Of a stretch of 64,000 nt of DNA, positions 47,738 through 56,660 are shown in pieces. The stretch covers positions 1-64,000 of the forward strand of contig NZ_BSNY01000027.1 in assembly GCF_030160235.1 (NCBI RefSeq), in the 5' to 3' direction. Made by a program: the position numbers and the translations under genes. The notes under the pieces are model-generated. The model had not been told where the DNA came from, ran no database searches, and saw only the letters and a list, made by a program, of their open reading frames with translations. The first letter of the stretch is position 1; each line of letters begins with the position of its first letter. This DNA comes from Mesorhizobium huakuii. GTDB lineage: Bacteria > Pseudomonadota > Alphaproteobacteria > Rhizobiales > Rhizobiaceae.

Positions 47738-47750
47738 TGGAATTGTTCCA
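47738..47750. promoter_or_regulatory. GAA-N3-TTC palindrome upstream of rirA
   Basis: TGGAA-TTG-TTCCA is a perfect 5-bp-arm palindrome with the GAA-N3-TTC core of the Irr iron control element. It lies between the IRO-box and rirA; Irr control of rirA is known in rhizobia. Confidence 0.45.
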
Positions 47751-47874
47751 AGGTATAGGCCATATTCGGATCAAGGCCAGCGCAGCGAATCCGAAACTCC
47801 GGGATCAGGGCCGCGGGCGGCGAAGTTCAGGAACCAGGCGCGGTTGAATCGCGCCGGCGCCTAGTGAGGACAAA

Positions 47875-48336
47875 ATGCGGCTTACACGCCAGACCAATTA
47901 TGCCATGCGCATCCTGATGTATTGTGCCGCCAACAATGATCGGTTGAGCCGTATCCCCGAAATCGCGACCGCCTATTCGGTGTCGGAACTGTTCCTGTTC
48001 AAGATCCTGCAACCGCTGGTCGAGAACGGACTGGTCGAGACGGTGCGCGGCAGGAATGGCGGCGTCCGGCTTGGCCGCGCCGCCGAGGCGATCAACCTCT
48101 TCGACGTCGTACGCGTTACCGAGGAAAGCTTCGCCATGGCCGAATGCTTCGAGAACGATGCCGCCGAATGCCCGCTGGTCGACAGCTGCGCGCTGAATTC
48201 GGCGCTGCGCGAGGCCCTCAACGCCTTCTTCGCCGTGCTCGCCCGCTACACGATCGCCGATATGGTGGCGGCAAGGCCGAACGTGCGCAACCTGCTCGGC
48301 ATCGACATGCTGGAGCGCCGCGCCCCGGCGGCGTGA
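47875..48336 (+). CDS. rirA: Iron-responsive regulator RirA (Rrf2 family)
   Basis: The 153-residue protein has the Rrf2 winged helix (MRLTRQTNYAMRILMYCAANNDRLSRIPEIATAYSVSELFLFKILQPLVENGLVETVRGRNGGVRLGR) and three cluster cysteines C91, C99 and C105 (AECFENDAAECPLVDSC), the spacing of rhizobial RirA. With an iron-sulfur cluster it represses iron-uptake genes in iron-replete cells. The haem-uptake genes next to it are a direct likely target. Confidence 0.95.
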   Translation: MRLTRQTNYAMRILMYCAANNDRLSRIPEIATAYSVSELFLFKILQPLVENGLVETVRGRNGGVRLGRAAEAINLFDVVRVTEESFAMAECFENDAAECPLVDSCALNSALREALNAFFAVLARYTIADMVAARPNVRNLLGIDMLERRAPAA

Positions 48337-48365
48337 GCAAGTCTCCCCGCGTCTGGGTAGGTCTG

Positions 48366-48494
48366 TTGAGATTCAGGTCAGGCCGAGTCGAGAATGGCGG
48401 GTTCCGAGAACCGGAACGGAGCGTACGTTTGGGTACGTGAGTACCGGAAGCGCAGGAAGCCGCCATTTGCAGACCGGCCTCACCTGAATATCAG
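48366..48494. repeat. RIME-like palindromic mosaic repeat
   Basis: Outer arms GATTCAGGTCAGGCCG (from 48370) and CGGCCTCACCTGAATATC (to 48492), inner arms GAATGGCGG and CCGCCATTTGC, and a core with GTACGTTTGGGTACGTGAGTAC make a nested palindrome of about 125 bp. It resembles the Rhizobium-specific intergenic mosaic elements. It reaches the hmuV stop codon (48491). Confidence 0.7.
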
Positions 48495-49285
48495 CTGACC
48501 GACGATTGCGGCAGCACGAACGGCACGTTGCCGGCCGGCAGCACGCCGACCCTGAGCCGGCAGTCGAACACTTTTTCGATCAGATCATCGCTCAGTACAT
48601 CCTGTGGCGAACCGGTGGCCGCGAGCCGACCACGATGCATGACGAAGATCCGGTCGGCATACATGGCCGTCAGATTGAGGTCGTGCAGAATGGCGACCAC
48701 GCCGCCGCCCCTTCTGGTGAAATCACGGGCGATGTTCATGATGATCAGCTGGTGTTTGATATCGAGGCTGGAAACCGGCTCGTCGAGAAACAGGTAGCGC
48801 GGCTTGCCGTTGAGCACCGGCGCCCAGACCTGGCACAGCACGCGCGCTAGCTGGACGCGCTGCTGCTCGCCGCCCGAAAGCTCCTGATAGAAGCGTCCGG
48901 CAAAACCGTCGAGGTCGACACGCGCCAGCGCCCGCTCCGGCAGTCGCGCATCCTCGCCCGGCAAGGCGCCCGAGCGCCCGCCGACAAGGCCGAGCTTGAC
49001 CACCTCGCGCACGGTGAACGGGAAGGACAGGGTCGTCGCCTGCGGCAGCACCGCACGATGCACCGCGCTCTCGGCCGGCTTCATCGACGAAAGGTCACGG
49101 CCGTTGAGGGCGACGCGCCCGGCATAGGCGAGCTCGCCCGACAAAGCCTTCAGGAAGGTCGTCTTGCCCGAACCGTTGGGACCGACGATGGCCGCGACCT
49201 CGCCGGGCCGCGCGTCGAAATCGATACCACCGACGATGCGCTTGCCGGCGATATCAATGGAAACATCCCTCACCTCGATCATCAA
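48491..49285 (-). CDS. hmuV: Haem ABC transporter ATPase HmuV
   Basis: The 264-residue protein has Walker A (VGPNGSGKTTF), ABC signature LSGGEQQRVQLARVL and Walker B (PRYLFLDEP). It powers haem import through HmuU. It is the last gene of the minus-strand operon hmuP-S-T-U-V, 12 bp after hmuU. The VCQVWAPVLNGKPRYLFLDEP stretch is typical of HmuV. Confidence 0.95.
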   Translation of the reverse strand: MMIEVRDVSIDIAGKRIVGGIDFDARPGEVAAIVGPNGSGKTTFLKALSGELAYAGRVALNGRDLSSMKPAESAVHRAVLPQATTLSFPFTVREVVKLGLVGGRSGALPGEDARLPERALARVDLDGFAGRFYQELSGGEQQRVQLARVLCQVWAPVLNGKPRYLFLDEPVSSLDIKHQLIIMNIARDFTRRGGGVVAILHDLNLTAMYADRIFVMHRGRLAATGSPQDVLSDDLIEKVFDCRLRVGVLPAGNVPFVLPQSSVS

Positions 49286-49297
49286 AGCCTCCAGGTC

Positions 49298-50401
49298 TCA
49301 GAGATCGACCACGCCGCGCTTGCGCAGCAGTATCCACAGGAAGAACGGCGCGCCCGCGATCGCGGTGACGATGCCGATCGGCAATTCGGCCGGCGCCACG
49401 ATGGTGCGCGCGACGGCATCGGCGAGCAGCAGCAGCGAGGCGCCGAGCAGCGCCGAAGCCGGCAGCAGATAGCGATTGTCCGGACCGATCAGCAGGCGCA
49501 GCAGATGCGGCACGACGATGCCGACGAAGCCGATGCCGCCGCTGACCGCGACGGCGGCTCCGACGGCCGCCGAAACACCGATGATTGCCGTGTATTTCAG
49601 CCGCTGCACCGGTATGCCGAGATGACCGGCGGTCGCTTCGCCAAGCGCCAGCGCGTTGAGGCCGCGCGCCAGGAACGGCATCGCCGCCAGCGCCGTTATG
49701 ATGATCGGCCCGACGGAACCGATCTTCGCCCATGTCGCGCCACCCAACGATCCGAGTGACCAGAACGTCAGGTCACGCAGTTGGCGATCATCCGCCATGA
49801 AGATGAGGATACCGGTCAGCGCCATGGCAAGGGCCGCCAGCGCGATGCCAGCAAGCAGCATGGTGGCGACCGAGGTTTGCCCACGTCGCGTCGCGACCTG
49901 ATAGAGCACCAGTGTCGAGGCAAGGCCTCCGAAGAAAGCCGCCAGCGGCAGCGCAAGCGTGCCGAGCAAGGTCGTCACCGGCGCCAGCACCGTGGCGCCA
50001 AGCACGAAGATGATTACCGCACCGAGGCTCGAGCCGGCGGAAACGCCGATCAGGCCGGGATCGGCCAGCGGATTGCGGAACAGCCCCTGCATGACGGCTC
50101 CCGAGACCGCGAGCGCCGCGCCGACCAGCATGCCGAGGATGATGCGCGGCAAACGGATGTCGTAAATGATCAGGCTGTCACGGGCGCTCAGCGCCGCATC
50201 GCTCGGAGCGGCCCCGAGCAGCCAGTCCTTGAGGACGCTGACGGCCGAAGCATCCGATGCCCCTGACATCAGCGACAAAAGCATGGCGGCCGCGAGCCCA
50301 AAGCACAGCAGCAGGATGACGATGCGGGCGCGGCCCGAGCGGTCCCCTTCGGATGCATTCGCCATCGCCTTTACCAGGCCGGCGATCGATTGATCGACCA
50401 T
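49298..50401 (-). CDS. hmuU: Haem ABC transporter permease HmuU
   Basis: The 367-residue permease is of the BtuC/FecCD type: many hydrophobic helices with the conserved RLPRIILGMLVGAALAVSGAVMQGLFRNPLADPGLIGVSAGSSLGAV and GFVGIVVPHLLRLLIGPDNRYLLPASALLGA. It moves haem through the inner membrane. It follows hmuT by 11 bp. Confidence 0.95.
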   Translation of the reverse strand: MVDQSIAGLVKAMANASEGDRSGRARIVILLLCFGLAAAMLLSLMSGASDASAVSVLKDWLLGAAPSDAALSARDSLIIYDIRLPRIILGMLVGAALAVSGAVMQGLFRNPLADPGLIGVSAGSSLGAVIIFVLGATVLAPVTTLLGTLALPLAAFFGGLASTLVLYQVATRRGQTSVATMLLAGIALAALAMALTGILIFMADDRQLRDLTFWSLGSLGGATWAKIGSVGPIIITALAAMPFLARGLNALALGEATAGHLGIPVQRLKYTAIIGVSAAVGAAVAVSGGIGFVGIVVPHLLRLLIGPDNRYLLPASALLGASLLLLADAVARTIVAPAELPIGIVTAIAGAPFFLWILLRKRGVVDL

Positions 50402-50412
50402 GATATGCCCGC

Positions 50413-51321
50413 TCAGTCCGTGACTTCAGCGCCATAGAGCGAGACGGCGAGGTCGTGAATGGCGTCGGCGGTGCGCGGTCCGAAGCCGAGCAGATAGCCG
50501 CCGTCGATGCGGATCAGCTTGCGCGCGGTTCCGGCCGGCGTCGAGGCGATCGACGGGTTGCCGAACAATTCGTCATCCGACACCGGCGGCCCGGCATTGC
50601 TCATCATCAGGATCACGTCAGGCCTGGCGGTGATGATTGCCTCGTCGGACATCTGCTTGTAGCCGGAGAAACCTTCGACGGCGTTGACCCCGCCGGCCAG
50701 CTTGACCATGCCGTCGGCCGCGGTCTCGGCGCCGGCCGCCAGGATCTTGCCGCCCTGTATCGACAGCACGAACAGGATGCGCTTGCGCTCCTTGATCGAG
50801 GCCGTCAGCTTTTCGGCTGATGTCAGCTTGGCATCGAGTTCCTTGGCCAGCACCTCGGCCTTGGCATCGATGCCAAGCGCCTTGCCGACGATGCGGACCT
50901 TCTCGAGGATGCCCTCGTGGCTATAATGCTCTGGCACTTCGATGAAGGGAATGCTGGTCTTCTTCAGCACATCGACGGCTTCCTTGGGGCCGCTGCCGTG
51001 CAGTGCCAGGATGCCGGTCGGATTGACCGACAGAACGCCTTCCGGCGACAGCGCGCGCATATAGCCGACATCAGGCAAGGCAAGCGCCGCATTCGGATAA
51101 TTGCTGGTGGAATCGCGCGCCACCAGATGTTTTTCCTCGCCAAGCGCATAGACGATTTCGGTGATCGAACCGCCAATGGCGGCGATCTTCGACGGATCGG
51201 AGAAGACCGAGACGCCCTCGGCGGCGGCGGCCGGCTGCAGCGCGGCAAGAGCAAGAGAAAGACCGACGATCGGCGCAAGCATCGATCGGCGCACGGCCGG
51301 CAGGTTCGGGAAAAACCGCAT
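50413..51321 (-). CDS. hmuT: Haem-binding periplasmic protein HmuT
   Basis: The start at 51321 gives 302 residues beginning with a signal peptide (LAPIVGLSLALAALQPAAAA). The mature part shows the class III binding-protein pattern: IAAIGGSITEIVYALG, YMRALSPEGVLSVNPTGIL, GTARKLIRIDGGYLLGFGPRTADAIHDLA. It carries haem from the outer-membrane receptor to HmuUV. It starts 11 bp after hmuS. Confidence 0.94.
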   Translation of the reverse strand: MRFFPNLPAVRRSMLAPIVGLSLALAALQPAAAAEGVSVFSDPSKIAAIGGSITEIVYALGEEKHLVARDSTSNYPNAALALPDVGYMRALSPEGVLSVNPTGILALHGSGPKEAVDVLKKTSIPFIEVPEHYSHEGILEKVRIVGKALGIDAKAEVLAKELDAKLTSAEKLTASIKERKRILFVLSIQGGKILAAGAETAADGMVKLAGGVNAVEGFSGYKQMSDEAIITARPDVILMMSNAGPPVSDDELFGNPSIASTPAGTARKLIRIDGGYLLGFGPRTADAIHDLAVSLYGAEVTD

Positions 51322-51332
51322 CACACCGTTCC

Positions 51333-52394
51333 TCACGCTGCCGTCGGGCTTGGAATGCGCGGCAGGTTCTCGGCCAGGAACCGCCAGTCGTCGCGCTCGC
51401 TCTCGCCTTCGTGGCGCTTGCCGAAGAACTGGATGATCATCTCGCCGTCGGCGCGATAGACCTCGAGCGACGTGACGTGGCCATCCTTGGTCGGCTTGCG
51501 CACCGCCCAGACTTCTTGGATGTGGTCGGCACGCAGATGCAGGTGGAAGGTCTCGTCGAGCACATTGATCCACGGCCCCATCGGCTTGATCGACTTGATC
51601 GGGCCGGAATGGATCTGGATGCAGCCGCGGTTGCCGACGAAACACATGATCGGCATCTCGCCTTCGGCGGCATGATGGAACATGGCGCGGACCGCGTCAT
51701 TGTCGAGCGGCCAGGCATAGTCCGTTCCGACCATGCGGACCGCCTGACGGCGGCTGAGCTTGAGCGTCTTCAGCATGCCGAAGAACTGGTGCACATCGGT
51801 CAGCCGGCTCCAGCGGTCGCGCAGATCGTCAGGGTTGGCGATGGTTGCCCCGGCCTCGCCCTGATCGTCGGAGATTGGCCCTGAAATAGCGACCGTCGGT
51901 TCCTGGTTGGACGATTCCAGCGAGGCGACCAGCTTCTGGTAGGCATAGAGGCTGGAGGCCGGACGCAGATGCACCTTGTGCACCGCCTCGCCCGCCGCAT
52001 CGAAGAACTGCAGGCTGCGGCGGATCTCGTCGCCGTCGCGCTTCTCCACCGCAAAGCCGTGCGCCCAGACCTTCGGGAAGATGCGCAGGTCGATATTCTC
52101 GCCAAGCACCATGGCGTTGTGGTTGCCGGTGACGACCTTGTCATAGACGCCGATCTTTTCGTGCACGGCGCTTTCGTTGCGGGTCAGTGCCATCACCTCG
52201 CCGACCGCCTCGAGACCGGTCAGGAGGTCGTTGACGCGCGGCTCGATGCGAACGACGCCGTCGCCGCAATGCGCGGCGACCAACTCGGCTTCCGAAATGC
52301 CGAGCTGGGCGGCGAGGTCACGCTCGCGCGTCTTCGGATTTTCTGTCCGTGCCCGCCGGATTTCATGCGGGGCGGGTTTTACGCGCTGGTCCAT
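51333..52394 (-). CDS. hmuS: Haem-degrading/trafficking factor HmuS
   Basis: The 353-residue protein has two halves of the ChuX/HemS type (EAVGEVMALTRNESAVHEKIGVYDKV; VDLRIFPKVWAHGFAVEK; and a second GCIQIHSGPIKSIKPMGPWINVLDETFHLHLRADHIQEVWAVRKPTKDGHVTSLEVY). It handles haem in the cytoplasm after import and may help release iron. It is the second gene of the operon, after the short hmuP. Confidence 0.94.
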   Translation of the reverse strand: MDQRVKPAPHEIRRARTENPKTRERDLAAQLGISEAELVAAHCGDGVVRIEPRVNDLLTGLEAVGEVMALTRNESAVHEKIGVYDKVVTGNHNAMVLGENIDLRIFPKVWAHGFAVEKRDGDEIRRSLQFFDAAGEAVHKVHLRPASSLYAYQKLVASLESSNQEPTVAISGPISDDQGEAGATIANPDDLRDRWSRLTDVHQFFGMLKTLKLSRRQAVRMVGTDYAWPLDNDAVRAMFHHAAEGEMPIMCFVGNRGCIQIHSGPIKSIKPMGPWINVLDETFHLHLRADHIQEVWAVRKPTKDGHVTSLEVYRADGEMIIQFFGKRHEGESERDDWRFLAENLPRIPSPTAA

Positions 52395-52416
52395 GTCTCG
52401 TCCCTACTGCCTTGCC

Positions 52417-52623
52417 TTACTTGTTGAGAATGAGCTTGCCCTGCCGGGTGATCTTCAGCCGGTAGAGCGCGCCATGATGCTCGATGCCGATCTCGTGCTC
52501 GCCCTGGAACAGCGTGTTGCTGGAGAGCGTTCGCACGGCCAGCGGGATCCGATCGAAGCGGGTGGAGGCATCATCGGAACGGCGGACGCGATAACGAAAA
52601 TCATTGGGATTGTGCGTGTTCAT
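52417..52623 (-). CDS. hmuP: Haem uptake protein HemP/HmuP
   Basis: The start at 52623 has AAAGGG 11 bases upstream. The 68-residue product ends in the HemP pattern VRTLSSNTLFQGEHEIGIEHHGALYRLKITRQGKLILNK. In rhizobia HmuP is needed for full expression of the haem receptor gene. It is first in the operon and divergent from that receptor, fitting a regulatory role. Confidence 0.92.
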   Translation of the reverse strand: MNTHNPNDFRYRVRRSDDASTRFDRIPLAVRTLSSNTLFQGEHEIGIEHHGALYRLKITRQGKLILNK

Positions 52624-52688
52624 CTGGGTCGATCCCTTTCCTGGGCCGGGCATCTGGCTAGGCGTTGCGAAATTGCCGATTCATTTCT

Positions 52689-52703
52689 TGACTCGAATAA
52701 TCA
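52689..52703. promoter_or_regulatory. IRO-box (TGA-N9-TCA) in hmuP / receptor promoter region
   Basis: TGA-CTCGAATAA-TCA lies between divergent hmuP and the haem receptor gene and overlaps a TTGACT at 52688-52693 that could be a -35 with TAGTCA 17 bp later. RirA bound here would block the promoter in iron-rich cells. Confidence 0.6.
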
Positions 52704-52823
52704 TGTTTACTAGTCAGTGCAATACCGGAGTAAACGAGTCAATATTTAAGACGCCGGACACGATGAAAAATGCCAGCAAGCCCCGGGCCAGCCAGCATGA
52801 AACCTGGAATCTGGAGTTGGGGC

Positions 52824-55013
52824 ATGGAATTTTTGAACGGGGAATTGCGCGGCCGGTCGGCGGCGAACGGTGTGGCGGCCTTGTTGGCGGGCGTGGCGGC
52901 GATCGCCTTGTCCGCGCCATCGGCGCATGCCCAACAGGCAACGCAGCCGGCGGGCGAGCAGACGGATCAGGCGAAGAAGGCTGACCAGGAAAAAGCCGCC
53001 CCCGCGGGCGCGACGCTGCTCGACAAGATTCTCGTCATCAGCCGCACCGGCGAAACCGCGATCGAATCACTGGCCTCGGCCAGCCATGTCGACCAGGAGC
53101 AACTCGCCCGCCGCATGGCGACGACGCCGAACGAGATGCTGCTGGGTGTGCCCGGTGTCGCGACACAGGCCGACGCAAGGCGCGTCAGCACCAGCATCAA
53201 CATACGCGGTCTGCAGGATTTCGGCCGTGTCGCGGTCATCGTGGACGGCGCACGCCAGGATTTCCAGCGTTCAGACCATGGTACCCAGTCGACCTTCTAC
53301 ATCGACCCCGAACTCGTCAAATCCGTCGATGTGATCCGTGGTCCGGTCGCCAACACCTATGGTTCGGGCGCCATCGGCGGCGTCGTCTTCTTCGACACCA
53401 AGGATGCCGCGGACTTCCTCAAGCCGGAGGAGACATGGGGCGCTTCGGTAACCGGACGCTATGAGAGCAACGGCAAGGGCTGGACCACCAGCGCCACCGG
53501 CGCCTATCGTTTCAACGAGAACTGGGACGCGCTCGGCAACATCGTCTACCGCAACTACGACAACTACAAGGATGGCGGCGGCGACACCGTCAAAGGCACC
53601 GGCTTCGACGTGCTCAGCGGCCTCATCAAGACCGCCATCCGTCCGTCCGAGAACAGCGAGTTGAAACTGGGCTGGGTCGTCTCGAGCGATGGCTGGAACG
53701 AAACCAGCGGCGGCGTGCCGGTCAACGATGTCGACCTGAAGTCGAACACTTTCACGGCCCGTTACAACATCACGGACGAAGACAAGAGCTGGCTCGATCT
53801 CCACATCAACACCTCCTACAACAAGACCAATCTCGACCTGACCAGCCTTGTTCCGCAAAAACGGTTTGATCCGATCACTGGTCTTCCGGTGGTGCTGCCG
53901 GCAGGCTCAACGTCGACTTTCGACGTCGGCACCGCCGCAATCGACATCTGGAACACCTCACGATTCGAGACCGGTGGCGTCGCCCACGAACTGACCTATG
54001 GCGGCGACTGGGTCGGCGACGATGTGAAGACGGGCGGTACGGCCGGCGGCGACAGTTTCTACACGCCTTCGGGCAAGCGCAACGTCTCCGGCGCCTATGT
54101 CCAGGACAAGCTCACCTGGGACTGGCTCGAGGTCATCGCCGGGCTGCGCTACGACAATTACAGCCTGAAGGACAGCACACGCGAGACCTCGGGCGACCGG
54201 CTGTCGCCGCGCATCACCGTCGGCGTCTCGCCGTTCGAGAGCGCCGGCCTTGCGGGCCTGCAATTCTACGGCACCTACGCCGAGGGTTATCGGTCGCCGT
54301 CGCTGACGGAAACGCTGATCAGCGGCAACCATCCGGCGGGCGTCACCTTCCCGTTCCTGCCCAATCCCAATCTGCGGCCAGAGACCGGCAAGACGACGGA
54401 ATTCGGCGTCAACTACAAGCAGAACGACATCTTCGAATCCGGCGACGCGCTTCGCGTCAAGGCGGCCTACTTCCACAACAATGTCGACGATTATATCGAC
54501 GGCGTGACCCTGTCGCCGTTCGCTCCAGGCAGCGGCTGCCCGTTCGGGCCCGGCATTCCGATCTGTTTCCAGTATCAGAATTTCGCCCAGGCCAAGATCG
54601 ACGGCTTGGAACTGGAAGGTGTCTACGACGCCGGATGGGGCTATGCCGGGCTTTCGGCCTCGATCACCAATGGCCACACCATTTCCTACAAGGGTGTGGA
54701 AGCCGATCTCGCCACCATCCCTTCCTCGCAGGTCACCGCTCAACTCGGACTGCGCTTCCTCGAGGACAGACTGACCGTCGGCGGCGAAGTGCAATACAAC
54801 GGCAAGCCAAAGGGCAACGCGGTGGCCGAGGACTATACGCTGGTCAATGCCTTCGCCAGCTATCAGGCGACCGACGATCTGAAGGTCGATTTCCGCGCCG
54901 ACAATCTGTTCGACGTCAAATACGCCAACCCATTGAACGGCGGCACGACAGTCGCGGTCTACGAGCCGGGCATCACGCTGAAACTGGCGGCAACCATGCG
55001 ATTTGGAGGCTGA
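52824..55013 (+). CDS. hmuR: TonB-dependent haem receptor
   Basis: Start at 52824 (GGAG upstream, signal peptide ALLAGVAAIALSAPSAHA). The 729-residue outer-membrane barrel has a plug domain with the TonB box region DKILVISRTGETAIESLASAS, plug motifs ADARRVSTSINIRGLQDFGRV and IRGPVANTYGSGAIGG, and the haem-receptor motifs YRSPSLTE (FRAP-like) and NPNLRPET (NPNL). It ends DLKVDFRADNLFDVKYANP and a terminal aromatic-poor MRFGG. It takes haem from haem or haemoproteins at the cell surface. Confidence 0.94.
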   Translation: MEFLNGELRGRSAANGVAALLAGVAAIALSAPSAHAQQATQPAGEQTDQAKKADQEKAAPAGATLLDKILVISRTGETAIESLASASHVDQEQLARRMATTPNEMLLGVPGVATQADARRVSTSINIRGLQDFGRVAVIVDGARQDFQRSDHGTQSTFYIDPELVKSVDVIRGPVANTYGSGAIGGVVFFDTKDAADFLKPEETWGASVTGRYESNGKGWTTSATGAYRFNENWDALGNIVYRNYDNYKDGGGDTVKGTGFDVLSGLIKTAIRPSENSELKLGWVVSSDGWNETSGGVPVNDVDLKSNTFTARYNITDEDKSWLDLHINTSYNKTNLDLTSLVPQKRFDPITGLPVVLPAGSTSTFDVGTAAIDIWNTSRFETGGVAHELTYGGDWVGDDVKTGGTAGGDSFYTPSGKRNVSGAYVQDKLTWDWLEVIAGLRYDNYSLKDSTRETSGDRLSPRITVGVSPFESAGLAGLQFYGTYAEGYRSPSLTETLISGNHPAGVTFPFLPNPNLRPETGKTTEFGVNYKQNDIFESGDALRVKAAYFHNNVDDYIDGVTLSPFAPGSGCPFGPGIPICFQYQNFAQAKIDGLELEGVYDAGWGYAGLSASITNGHTISYKGVEADLATIPSSQVTAQLGLRFLEDRLTVGGEVQYNGKPKGNAVAEDYTLVNAFASYQATDDLKVDFRADNLFDVKYANPLNGGTTVAVYEPGITLKLAATMRFGG

Positions 55014-55017
55014 TGGC

Positions 55018-55461
55018 ATGACGGGCTCGACGACATCCCTTCGTCTGCTGACCTCGACGCTGGCGATGTCGCTTGCGATGGTTCCGGCGCGGGCTGAAGG
55101 GTCCGCGCCGGTCCCCGCGCTGACCCTGGAGCTCAATTCCGCGCTCCCTTCCGACAAAGGCTGCCGGCTGACCTTCCTGGTCAACAACAATCTCGGCGCC
55201 GACCTCTCCAAGGCGGCGTTCGAGATCGCCCTGTTCAACGAGGCCGGCGTCGTCGACCGGCTGACCGTGCTCGATTTCAAGGACCTTGCGGCAGGCAAGA
55301 CCAAGGTGGCCCGCTTTGATCTCGCCGGCACCGACTGCACCAAGGTCAGCCGCGTGCTGATCAACAGCGCGACCGAATGCGCGGGTTCTGGTGTCGAACC
55401 GGCCGCCTGCATGCGCAAGCTCAAGACGGACACCAAGACCGGCATCGCTTTCGGCGTCTGA
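55018..55461 (+). CDS. Exported protein of the haem locus
   Basis: The 147-residue product has a signal peptide (STTSLRLLTSTLAMSLAMVPARA) and a beta-rich mature domain with four cysteines (DKGCRLTFLVNNNLG, TDCTKVSRVLI, ATECAGSG, AACMRKLK). Its ATG follows the receptor stop by a few bases, so it is co-transcribed with it. Similar exported proteins follow haem receptors in other rhizobia. It may assist haem capture in the periplasm; no known domain was identified. Confidence 0.7.
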   Translation: MTGSTTSLRLLTSTLAMSLAMVPARAEGSAPVPALTLELNSALPSDKGCRLTFLVNNNLGADLSKAAFEIALFNEAGVVDRLTVLDFKDLAAGKTKVARFDLAGTDCTKVSRVLINSATECAGSGVEPAACMRKLKTDTKTGIAFGV

Positions 55462-55502
55462 GACCGGCGTTGGGACTGCATCCCGCATTCACTCGAGACA
55501 CC

Positions 55503-56606
55503 ATGGCATGGCCGCTGGCCGGCCGCGGATCACTGATGCCAGGGGCAAACGATCTTGATTTGACTTTTGCCCGCCGGCCGCTGCAGTTTCCGGCCCGCGA
55601 CATGCAGGAAATCACTCCCCTCCCCGACGCTGGCAGCGAGCTGGCGATAGCGCCGGCCGATCCGCTTGCAGTCGCGCGGCCGGCGGTACGATGGCCCGTT
55701 GCCATAGTCGTTTCCGGCCTGCTTCACGCCGCCGCGGCGGCATTCTTTCTGATCTCGCCCGCCGGGACATCCGATTTCCGGAATGCGGAACAACCGGAAG
55801 GCAGCGATCACGCAGGCGACAAGGTGGCCGGCAGCGCTCTGGACAAGGATTCGGCGGTGATCAATGTCACGCTGGAGCCGAGACCGCAGCCGACCAAACC
55901 GGAGCCGGCAGCCAGACCAGTGCCGCCGGCAAAACCCGCGCAGCCTGAGCGGGAAGCCGTGAAGCAGGCTCCCGAACCCGCCCGGGAAGCAGCCAAGCCG
56001 CTGCCCAAGCCTTTGCCGGAAGCTGTCAAACAGCCAGCGGCAACGCCGGATATACTGGTGGCGGCGACCCCGCGCCCTGACGACCAGAGCGTGGCTGCCA
56101 GGACCGAAACAGCGGCACAGCCGAGCGTCCAGGCCGACAGCGCCGAGATGCCTGTCGCCGTTCCGGACCAACCGCCGATCCCCAGCGCCAGGCCAACTCC
56201 GGCGGCCGCCCCCGCGACGGCGAGCGAAGCCTATGAGGACCGCGGCACAGCGGACGGCAAGGAAATCAAGGCGGCAATTGCGAGCAAGGGCCGAAAGCAA
56301 GGCGATACAGGGAACGCCGCGGCGTCACGCTATAGCGGTGAAGTGGCCAGCAAGTTGGCTCGCGCCAATCGCCGCGTATCGAAATCCGCACAAACGACAG
56401 CCCGCAACAATGCGTTGGTGGCATTTGTCGTGCTGGCCAATGGGAACATTGTCGACCTGCAGCTCGCCAAAAGCTCAGGCTCGCCCGAACTCGATCAATT
56501 CGCTCTGGACTTGGTGCGAAAACAGGCGCCGTTCCCTCCCATCCCTGCCGAGACCAAACTGATGAGTTGGCGGTTCAAAGCGCCAATCGGCCCCTTCGAG
56601 CCTTGA
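55503..56606 (+). CDS. tonB: TonB-family energy transducer
   Basis: The 367-residue protein has a membrane anchor (VAIVVSGLLHAAAAAFFLI, residues about 60-80), a long proline/alanine/lysine-rich spacer to cross the periplasm, and a C-terminal TonB domain (ARNNALVAFVVLANGNIVDLQLAKSSGSPELDQFALDLVRKQAPFPPIPAE). It passes proton-motive energy to the haem receptor encoded upstream. ExbB and ExbD genes are not in the window. The start at 55503 could be replaced by the ATG at 55536. Confidence 0.9.
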   Translation: MAWPLAGRGSLMPGANDLDLTFARRPLQFPARDMQEITPLPDAGSELAIAPADPLAVARPAVRWPVAIVVSGLLHAAAAAFFLISPAGTSDFRNAEQPEGSDHAGDKVAGSALDKDSAVINVTLEPRPQPTKPEPAARPVPPAKPAQPEREAVKQAPEPAREAAKPLPKPLPEAVKQPAATPDILVAATPRPDDQSVAARTETAAQPSVQADSAEMPVAVPDQPPIPSARPTPAAAPATASEAYEDRGTADGKEIKAAIASKGRKQGDTGNAAASRYSGEVASKLARANRRVSKSAQTTARNNALVAFVVLANGNIVDLQLAKSSGSPELDQFALDLVRKQAPFPPIPAETKLMSWRFKAPIGPFEP

Positions 56607-56660
56607 CCGCTCGAGTAACCATCCCAACATCAACGCTCGCGAATAGCCGAAAGGAACGCC

